Origin: Betaproteobacteria bacterium
Lineage (GTDB): Bacteria > Pseudomonadota > Gammaproteobacteria > Burkholderiales > Casimicrobiaceae
Assembly (NCBI GenBank): GCA_016720425.1
Contig: JADKKQ010000009.1
Coordinates: forward strand, 62,001 to 126,000
Length of the DNA stretch: 64,000 nt
Direction of reading: 5' to 3'
Shown one piece after another: positions 58,499 through 64,000 of the stretch. The notes below the pieces were generated by a model. The model was not told where the DNA came from. It did not search any database and saw only the letters and a program-made list of their open reading frames with translations. The first letter of the stretch is position 1; each line of letters begins with the position of its first letter. The translations under genes were made by a program, and so were the position numbers.

Positions 58499-60220
58499 TC
58501 AGCTCGTGAGCAACTGGGAGTAGGTGCGCGAAAGCATGCCACCGGAAAGCGTGCGGGCCTTGAAGCCGTTCTGCAGCAGGATGCGCGTCGCGTAATACGC
58601 GCGACCGCCGGATCGGCAGATGAGCAGGATCTCGCGGTCGCGCGGCAACTCGCCAAGACGTGCGCGCAGTTGCGGCAGCGGAATGTTCACGGAGCCCGGC
58701 AAGCCTTCCACTGCCAGTTCCGCCGGCATTCGCACGTCGAGCAGCAGCGCATCGCCAGCGTCGTCCCAGTGACGCACCGGCATGTCGTTGCGCAACACGT
58801 CGGCGCCCACCATGCCAGCGTAGTTGACCGGGTCCTTGGCGCTGCCGAACTGCGGCGCGTAGCACAGCTCCGCTTCCTCCAGGTCGTAGACGGTGGCGCC
58901 CATCTGGATCGCCATCGCAATCGTGCTGATACGCTTGTCGACGCCATCCTCGCCGAGCGCCTGGGCACCAATGACGCGGCCGTCCGACTTGCGGAAGAGA
59001 ATCTTCATCGCGATCGGCCGCGCGCCCGGGTAGTAGCCGGCGTGCGAGTTCGGATAGAGGAAGATCTTTTCGTAGTCGACCTCGCCGCGGCGCTTGAGCG
59101 TCTTCTCGTTGACACCGGTCCATGCCGCCGCCGCGCCGAACAGGCCGATGATCGCCGTGCCCTGCGTGCCGCGGAAGCGCGCGTCGCGCCCCGCGATCAC
59201 GTCGGCCGCGATGCGGCCCTGCCGATTGGCCGGCCCCGCCAGTGCGACGAGGCTCGCTTCACCGGTCACCGTGTCCCTTACCTCGACCGCATCGCCCACG
59301 GCGAAGATATCCGGATCGGACGTGCGCATCTGATCGTCGACGCGAATGCCGCCGCGCTCGCCGATCTGCAACCCGGCCGCACGCGCGAGATCGGTGTCGG
59401 GACGCACGCCGAGCGCGAGGATCACGACGTCGGCCGGATGCACCTTTCCGGACTTCGTGCGCACGTTCAGCGCGCCTTCCTCGCCCTGCTCGAACGCGGC
59501 CACGCCGTCGTCGAGTTCAACCCGCACCCCGTGCCGACCGAGGTGATCTGCCACCACCCGCGCCATCTCCGGGTCGAGCGGCCCCAGCACCTGGTCGGCC
59601 ATCTCGACGAGCGTGACGTCGAAGCCCCGGTGCACCAGGTTCTCCGCGCTTTCCACGCCGATGAAGCCGCCGCCGATGACGACCGCGCGCGTCTTCGGCC
59701 GCACCGTCTGGAAGCCCGAGTACTTGTCCATGCCCGCCAGGAACTGCGAGCCGCGCTCGAGCCACTCGCGGATGGCGCGTGCGTCCGGCACGGTCCTCAA
59801 CTGGAAGATCCCGGGCAGGTCGATGCCGGGCAGCGACGGACGAATGGACTTCGCGCCGGGGGACAGCACGAGCTTGTCGTACGACTCGGTGGTGACCGCA
59901 CCGGTGGCGACATCCCGCAGATCGACCGTCTTCTTGTCCGGCGCAATCTTGACCGCTTCGCAGCCGGTCCGCACTTCGACCGAGAAGAACCCGCGGAACA
60001 TCTCCGGACTCGCCACCAGCAGGCTCGCCTCCTTCGGGATGACGCCACCGACGTGGTACGGAAGGCCGCAGTTCGCGTACGAGACGTACGGTCCGCGCTC
60101 CACCATCAGGATCTGCGCGTTCTCGTCCAGCCGGCGCAACCGCGCCGCACACGAGGCACCTCCGGCCACACCGCCAACGATCACGACTTTCATGCCCGGC
60201 TTCCTGCTTGCTGCGTTCAT
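58499..60220 (-). CDS. CoA-disulfide reductase-like flavoprotein with C-terminal rhodanese
   Basis: A 573-residue fusion; AAGGAG lies 7 bp before the ATG at 60220. The FAD motif is VVIVGGVAGGASCAARLRR, the single redox cysteine lies in SYANCGLPYH (Cys51), the NAD motif is VVIGGGFIGVESAENL, and IFAVGDAVEV is the second FAD site. The last ~100 residues are a rhodanese domain with active loop LICRSGGRA (Cys535). CoADR-rhodanese enzymes reduce CoA disulfide, CoA-persulfide or polysulfide with NAD(P)H. A second rhodanese gene lies 0.65 kb upstream on the same strand, supporting a persulfide-handling role. It is separate from the cassette genes downstream. Confidence 0.9.
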   Translation of the reverse strand: MNAASRKPGMKVVIVGGVAGGASCAARLRRLDENAQILMVERGPYVSYANCGLPYHVGGVIPKEASLLVASPEMFRGFFSVEVRTGCEAVKIAPDKKTVDLRDVATGAVTTESYDKLVLSPGAKSIRPSLPGIDLPGIFQLRTVPDARAIREWLERGSQFLAGMDKYSGFQTVRPKTRAVVIGGGFIGVESAENLVHRGFDVTLVEMADQVLGPLDPEMARVVADHLGRHGVRVELDDGVAAFEQGEEGALNVRTKSGKVHPADVVILALGVRPDTDLARAAGLQIGERGGIRVDDQMRTSDPDIFAVGDAVEVRDTVTGEASLVALAGPANRQGRIAADVIAGRDARFRGTQGTAIIGLFGAAAAWTGVNEKTLKRRGEVDYEKIFLYPNSHAGYYPGARPIAMKILFRKSDGRVIGAQALGEDGVDKRISTIAMAIQMGATVYDLEEAELCYAPQFGSAKDPVNYAGMVGADVLRNDMPVRHWDDAGDALLLDVRMPAELAVEGLPGSVNIPLPQLRARLGELPRDREILLICRSGGRAYYATRILLQNGFKARTLSGGMLSRTYSQLLTS

Positions 60221-60432
60221 GCTCGACTCCTTTCAGTCCGATCGGGTTGCGGCACAGCCTGCCCGGCCCCGCGGTTCATGTTTGCCGTCCAATGCGCAGC
60301 CCAGCCGCCATCGACCGGGAGTGCGGCACCGCGAAACTCGCGCGGAGCGCGTCGCTGCGTCCGCTCTTCGGATGCGCGGCGGCAGGGCGCCCGCTGCGCT
60401 CCCGTCGTGATCTGGTCGCTTGAATCGTGTCT

Positions 60433-60825
60433 TCACGCATGGAGCATCACCGCGAAAAGCGAGAGCAATCCGAGTGCCGCGATGACGGCGGCGATCACCT
60501 TGCTGGTCGAACGCGGCATGTCCTCGTATTGACGACGCAACGCCCGCAGATCGCGGGCGTGCTCGAACGTCCCGAGCAGCAGCGAGAGCAGCCCGATGCC
60601 GATCAGCGCGAGCCCGAACCCGCGGGGGCCAAGGAGCGTCTGTGCAACGAGCGAGTCCTTCATCTCGATCTGGAAGAACTTGTAGACCGAGAATCCGAAG
60701 GTGATGAGCGAGGTGCCCGTCCGCACCCAGGCCATCATCGTGCGCTCGTAGGCGACGCGGGTTCGCTCCATAGCCAGACGCGTCGTGTCGACGCGCGGCG
60801 CACTGTCCTTGACTAACTCGCTCAT
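60433..60825 (-). CDS. DUF202 family small membrane protein
   Basis: A 130-residue protein with an N-terminal basic region and three membrane helices: TMMAWVRTGTSLITFGFSVYKFF, GFGLALIGIGLLSLLLGTF and VIAAVIAALGLLSLFAVML. The motif ARVAYERTMMAWVRTG-like part (RVAYERTMMAWVRT) identifies DUF202. No function is established. It lies between the CoA-disulfide reductase and rhodanese genes on the same strand, 49 bp after the latter, so the two may be co-transcribed. Confidence 0.88.
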   Translation of the reverse strand: MSELVKDSAPRVDTTRLAMERTRVAYERTMMAWVRTGTSLITFGFSVYKFFQIEMKDSLVAQTLLGPRGFGLALIGIGLLSLLLGTFEHARDLRALRRQYEDMPRSTSKVIAAVIAALGLLSLFAVMLHA

Positions 60826-60874
60826 GCCTTCTCTTGTGATTCGTCCGAACTTACCGAGCCGCCGGGACGACGTC

Positions 60875-61258
60875 TCAACTCTGCATGTGCTTCCCGGCGG
60901 AGTCGACCTCAACAGGCAGCCCAGCCCGTTGCCAAGCCTGCATTCCGCCGCGCAGCTCGCTCGCGTTCTCGAATCCATGTCGGTGCAGCAAGCGGACCGC
61001 CACCTTGCTGCGCCCGCCGCTGCGACAGACCGCAACGATGGGGCGCGTCCGGTCGAGGCGGAGCGCAGCCACGAGCGAACCGAGTTGAGTGACCGGTGCG
61101 TTCAGCGCTCCAGCGATGTGCCCCGTGCCCCACTCGCCTCTGCCGCGCACGTCGAGGATCTGAGGCTTCGCCGACCCGTCCTTGCCGGCCATCGCGGCGA
61201 GCACCTCGGCCGAAACCTCAGGCACGCTTCCAAACGGCAACCACCAGAACAGTCCCAT
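60875..61258 (-). CDS. Single-domain rhodanese
   Basis: A 127-residue rhodanese (sulfurtransferase). Conserved parts are QILDVRGRGEWGTGHIAGALNAP, and the active loop VAVCRSGGRS with catalytic Cys78, followed by LRGGMQAWQRAGLPVE. The N-terminal hydrophobic MGLFWWLPFG may be a short membrane anchor or an uncut signal. AGGTGA lies 6 bp upstream of the ATG. The enzyme carries persulfide sulfur between acceptors. It fits with the rhodanese-fused flavoprotein encoded downstream. Confidence 0.92.
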   Translation of the reverse strand: MGLFWWLPFGSVPEVSAEVLAAMAGKDGSAKPQILDVRGRGEWGTGHIAGALNAPVTQLGSLVAALRLDRTRPIVAVCRSGGRSKVAVRLLHRHGFENASELRGGMQAWQRAGLPVEVDSAGKHMQS

Positions 61259-61507
61259 TGCGATTCACCTGATCGAGTTCGAGCACGTCGCGTTCAACGC
61301 GGCACAGGGCGCGCCCGTGGGGCTCGAGTTGTCCTGCCGAGATTTCAGGCACAGCGCCGCGCGGCGACCCGGGAGTGGTCCTTTCGCAAAGCGCCTGACC
61401 TTCATGGCGATGGCGGGGCCTGCCGGTTCCGGCCGGCCCCCCGCGCCGTCACGCGGACGAAAGGTGACAGCTGCGGCGCGCATCGACGCGAGCCCATCGG
61501 ATCAAAC

Positions 61508-61906
61508 TCACTTCTTCATCTGCTTCATGACAAATTCCTGGACTCTCTTGCCTTGCTCAGCCAACCCCCCAGCAGTGCTGAACTGAAGGATTTCGGCCCC
61601 TTCCTTCGACTTGAAGTTATGCGGAGCCGGCCAGAAGCACACTTCCCCAGCGCGGCAGATCTCAACGGTCCCGTCCAGGTAAATGACCTCCACCGCGCCC
61701 TTCAAGACATAGGCCCAGTGTTCGACCCCGCACAGATCGTGCTCCAGTCCCTTGCCCTTCAGAATGTCCGTGAAGTCAGTCCCTGGCGCAAAGATGTGGT
61801 ACGCGCACTGCATGCCGCCCCATTGCTCATCCCAGATCTTGAGCCCCGGAGTGTTCCGGGTGACGAAGTCGTCTACCGGGTTCATTTCCGCCAATTTCTT
61901 GTGCAT
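61508..61906 (-). CDS. Cupin-like protein
   Basis: A 132-residue single-domain protein with GGAGC 7 bp upstream. Conserved-looking parts are GGMQCAYHIFAPGTDF, GVEHWAYVLKGAVEVIYLDGT, RAGEVCFWPAPHNFKSKEG and a C-terminal helix. EHWAYVLKG with the Glu-His pair and GEVCFWPAPH match the two cupin motifs, giving a possible metal site. It contains three Cys residues. A role as a small dioxygenase or stress-linked metal protein is possible; nothing more can be said. It lies between the rhodanese gene and the unknown gene at 62014, with gaps of 249 and 107 bp. Confidence 0.75.
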   Translation of the reverse strand: MHKKLAEMNPVDDFVTRNTPGLKIWDEQWGGMQCAYHIFAPGTDFTDILKGKGLEHDLCGVEHWAYVLKGAVEVIYLDGTVEICRAGEVCFWPAPHNFKSKEGAEILQFSTAGGLAEQGKRVQEFVMKQMKK

Positions 61907-62013
61907 TCGATTGCTCCATTTGTTTGTGCCTCACCGGACCGGCGGTGATGGCGACTGGTTCAACGCCGAATCCGGTCGGCCACCGAGGCTTCGTGACCGC
62001 CTCGGCAAAAGGC

Positions 62014-62691
62014 TTACAGCACGTAGTTCGCGCTCGCGTCCGTGCCGTAGCCGCAGCCCTGGTAGGTGCAGTGCAGCTCGTCACGGATGATCGCGGCCCA
62101 GCCGCCGGCACGATTGGTATCGAGTTCCAGGTTCTTCGTGAGCACCTTGGTCTCGAAGGTCCAGCCTGCCGGCAGATTCCTCAGCTTGCTGCCGATCGCG
62201 TCGAGGTTGTCGGCGGTCAGGCTCGGATCGACCGCCTTGGTGTACTCCTGCAGGACCCAGACCGTCCCGTTCGGCTCGCGCAGCAGGTGCACCGGCTTGC
62301 CTGCGTGGAAGATCCAGTTGGTCGCGCGCCGGATCAACGAGGGCACATACGCGCTCTCGAACTGGGCCATCATCTCGGCGCCGGTCATGTCTCCGGCCCA
62401 GTTCATCTTGACGCCGTGGAAGTCGACGGTGTCGCCGCCGGCGTACTCCACTTCATCCATCATCCAGAAGCGGCCGCTGTTGACCGCGCACTTGTCGACC
62501 TCGAGCTCGCGCGCAAGCTTCTCCGGATCGATCTTCTTGTGGTCGTCCGGTCCGACCGGCAGCGTTGCCGCCGTATAGACGTGCGCCCGCTGCGTCTTGC
62601 CGACGCCGACGAAGGCACCGAGTCCGCAAAACGCCGCGCCGCGCGTGTTGTTGGCGTGGACCTTCCGAGTGGGGCCTGGTTTGAGTTTCAT
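62014..62691 (-). CDS. Conserved hypothetical protein, unknown family
   Basis: A 225-residue soluble-looking protein; the ATG at 62691 (second of two Met) has AAGGA 6 bp upstream. No signal peptide or membrane helix is seen after the start MKLKPGPTRKVHANNTRG. Notable parts are RGAAFCGLGAFVGVGKTQR, the DFHGVKMNWAGDMTG region, RRATNWIFHAGKPVHLLRE, GTVWVLQEYTKAVDPSL and the C-terminal RDELHCTYQGCGYG with two cysteines three residues apart in a Gly-rich end. I do not recognise it and assign no function. Its ATG overlaps the stop of the membrane-protein gene upstream (ATGA), so the two are co-translated. Confidence 0.7.
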   Translation of the reverse strand: MKLKPGPTRKVHANNTRGAAFCGLGAFVGVGKTQRAHVYTAATLPVGPDDHKKIDPEKLARELEVDKCAVNSGRFWMMDEVEYAGGDTVDFHGVKMNWAGDMTGAEMMAQFESAYVPSLIRRATNWIFHAGKPVHLLREPNGTVWVLQEYTKAVDPSLTADNLDAIGSKLRNLPAGWTFETKVLTKNLELDTNRAGGWAAIIRDELHCTYQGCGYGTDASANYVL

Positions 62692-63131
62692 TGGTTGTCC
62701 TTTTTCCATTGAACGTTAGATGCTTCCGCACGGTGGTCCTTGCGGAAGAGGTGGTGCGCGAGAAGGAAGACCGGACCTCGCACGAGAACGTACGGCATGA
62801 CGGCGCAGACGAATGCCACGACCAGCACCATCCCCGGGTAGACCCAGCGGAAGACCATCACCTGGAAAGCGGTGTCGAGGACGACGGCCACGACGAAGAT
62901 CTTGCCCACGTCCTTGAGCGCGCTGCGGAAGACCCGTTTCCGCTCGACCGGTTCCTGGATCCATATCCCAAGGAAGGCCGGCCGCCCGTCCCGCAGATCT
63001 TTCCAGACGGCACGCAGGGCAAGGACGGTGACGACGGTCGGCATGACCACGAGCCGGAAGTTCAGCGGCCCCCTCAACCTTTCGAGGAGCTGATCGAGCC
63101 CGAGCTGCAGTACGTTCAGCATGGCGTCCAT
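62688..63131 (-). CDS. Small hypothetical membrane protein
   Basis: A 147-residue protein; AAGGAG and a closer GGAGG precede the ATG at 63131. An N-terminal amphipathic part (LGLDQLLERLRGPLNFRLVV) is followed by about three hydrophobic segments: VVMPTVVTVLALRAVW, KIFVVAVVLDTAFQVMVF and MVLVVAFVCAVMPYVLVRGPVFLL. The charged stretch EPVERKRVFRSALKDVG between them suggests a cytosolic loop. The family is not recognised. It overlaps the next gene by 4 bp, making the pair a two-gene operon divergent from an AraC-type regulator, which may control it. Confidence 0.68.
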   Translation of the reverse strand: MDAMLNVLQLGLDQLLERLRGPLNFRLVVMPTVVTVLALRAVWKDLRDGRPAFLGIWIQEPVERKRVFRSALKDVGKIFVVAVVLDTAFQVMVFRWVYPGMVLVVAFVCAVMPYVLVRGPVFLLAHHLFRKDHRAEASNVQWKKDNQ

Positions 63132-63492
63132 GCCCTCCTCTCCTTTCCTTTCCTGCTCCGGCGCGCTCGGAGGCGCGAAGAACGGGCCCTCCCGTTCTCG
63201 GCGCCCCCTTGGGATCCAGGACTCACAGCACGACATGGGTGCAAGGCGTTGCGGATGACGGCCCTGGTTCCGCTCGCTTCGAGCTGCCGACTTGCAATTC
63301 GCCGCGCCTCTGGGCCATCATTGCCCCCTCGTTCGAGGAGAAACTTGCCATCGGCCTGCTCGGCATTGTCGGGCAGCGTTCATTGGATGTATTTGCAGGA
63401 CAGGACAGCGACTTCACTATTCAAGACAAGCAAGCTTTTTTTCCTTTGTCCGGTCAAACAGAGCAACCAACCCGCGTTTCGGCACGCATCGA
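63132..63492. other. Divergent intergenic region before the AraC-type regulator
   Basis: A 361-bp region between the start of the membrane-protein gene and that of the regulator. It is less GC-rich in its middle (63421-63460 holds T-runs such as CTTTTTTTCC). Promoters for both directions should lie here, and binding sites of the regulator are possible, but I could not define any. Confidence 0.4.
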
Positions 63493-64000
63493 GTGAACTC
63501 AAGAGTCGACCGCTTTGCGCCACTTCGGCTGAGCAGCGCCGCAGCGCCGCACTGGGATCCGCCCATCCGAGTAGGCGCTGTCTCGGCCGTGCCCGCCGTC
63601 ATCCGAAGCCTTGGGGCGGACCCGGCGCAAGTCCTCGCGGCGGCAGATTTCGACATCGGGCTCCTCGACGATCCGAACAAGCAGATCACGTTCAGCGAGC
63701 GAAGCCGCCTGATTGCCCGCTGCGCCGAGTTGACGAACTGCGCCCATTTCGGGCTGCTCGTGGGGCAGCAGGGCGGCTTGCACGCGCTTGGACTGGTGGG
63801 ACTCCTCGTGGAGCACGCACCGGACTTGGAGACCGGGCTGCGCAGCCTGGTGCGGTACTTCCACCATCACCTGCGTGGTGCCGCGCTCGACCTGGTCGTC
63901 TACGGCGGGCTTGCGGAGTTCAGCTACACCATCTATCAGCCCGGCACCGTAGGGACCGACCAGATTGGCGACGGCGCCATTGCCGGGGCGGTCAACATCA
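63493..64000 (+). CDS. AraC-family regulator, N-terminal part (cut by the window end)
   Basis: At least 169 residues, open at the right edge. The segment PPIRVGAVSAVPAVIRSLGA starts a typical N-terminal ligand domain of the AraC/OruR-type (Arabinose-binding-like) family. LLDDPNKQITFSERSRLIARC, CAHFGLLVGQQGGLHALGLV and HAPDLETGLRSLVRYFHHHL follow; the DNA-binding AraC helices would lie outside the window. The GTG at 63493 is the earliest sensible start; GTG 63592 would cut into the domain. It is divergent from the pair at 62014-63131 and possibly regulates it. Confidence 0.8.
   Translation, partial: MNSRVDRFAPLRLSSAAAPHWDPPIRVGAVSAVPAVIRSLGADPAQVLAAADFDIGLLDDPNKQITFSERSRLIARCAELTNCAHFGLLVGQQGGLHALGLVGLLVEHAPDLETGLRSLVRYFHHHLRGAALDLVVYGGLAEFSYTIYQPGTVGTDQIGDGAIAGAVNI

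Noticed and set aside
1..64000. tRNA, rRNA, CRISPR arrays and complete insertion sequences
   Set aside because: I looked for tRNA T-loop patterns, spaced direct repeats and transposase motifs and saw none; a tRNA or repeat search tool would be decisive.

Overview
The window is a GC-rich, densely packed bacterial chromosome segment from a Gram-negative organism. It encodes outer-membrane barrels, lipoproteins, an RND-type outer-membrane factor, PssA, and a GshA of the Escherichia coli type. The gene content (peroxiredoxin-glutaredoxin hybrid, sigma-F/NrsF with bufferin genes, FbpABC-type transporters, DUF2950/DUF3300 genes) fits Pseudomonadota, most likely Betaproteobacteria. I cannot name the genus from sequence alone. 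No rRNA, tRNA, CRISPR array or intact insertion sequence was seen.

Left part (1-12.9 kb): a truncated peroxiredoxin-glutaredoxin gene is followed by a lipoamide-dehydrogenase-like flavoprotein. Next comes a complete bufferin-type copper/heavy-metal RiPP locus (DUF2282 precursor, DUF692 enzyme, DUF2063 partner, DoxX), divergent from its ECF sigma factor and the NrsF anti-sigma factor. The 146-bp gap holds two back-to-back exact copies of the sigma-F promoter motif GTAACC-N16-CGAA. Then follow thiM-thiE, pssA, a GST, an ABC exporter and an HD-domain hydrolase.

Middle part (13-38.4 kb): a PlpD-like patatin/beta-barrel protein, an SLC13 carrier with a small lipoprotein, and the first copy of an envelope cassette of unknown function (glycine-zipper protein, DUF3300, DUF2950, ABM monooxygenase, and a secreted protein with two KGP repeats). 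After it come a frameshifted polyphosphate kinase 2, a YiaW/YiaV/NodT-like efflux operon, a SulP transporter beside a sigma-54 activator, a CPA1 antiporter, gshA, and an arsS-like radical SAM gene followed by a TVP38-flavoprotein fusion and a DUF547 gene.

Minus-strand catabolic block (38.6-51.1 kb): twelve genes in one direction start from a DeoR-family regulator with a consensus sigma-70 promoter. They encode a Ugp-like ABC importer, a metallophosphodiesterase, galT, a HAD phosphatase, a second (Fbp/Afu-like) ABC importer and an SDR dehydrogenase. I infer uptake and breakdown of a phosphorylated, perhaps galactose-containing, glycerol or sugar compound.

Right part (51.1-64 kb): a gene-poor accessory stretch, a Phd/VapC-type toxin-antitoxin pair, a patatin-like lipoprotein, a run of G/C homopolymers that looks like an assembly problem, an outer-membrane barrel, and the second copy of the KGP/DUF2950/DUF3300 cassette, ending in a 43-residue remnant of the glycine-zipper protein. 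After it lies a thiol/persulfide redox group (CoA-disulfide reductase-rhodanese fusion, DUF202, rhodanese, cupin), two unknown genes and the start of an AraC-family regulator cut by the window edge.
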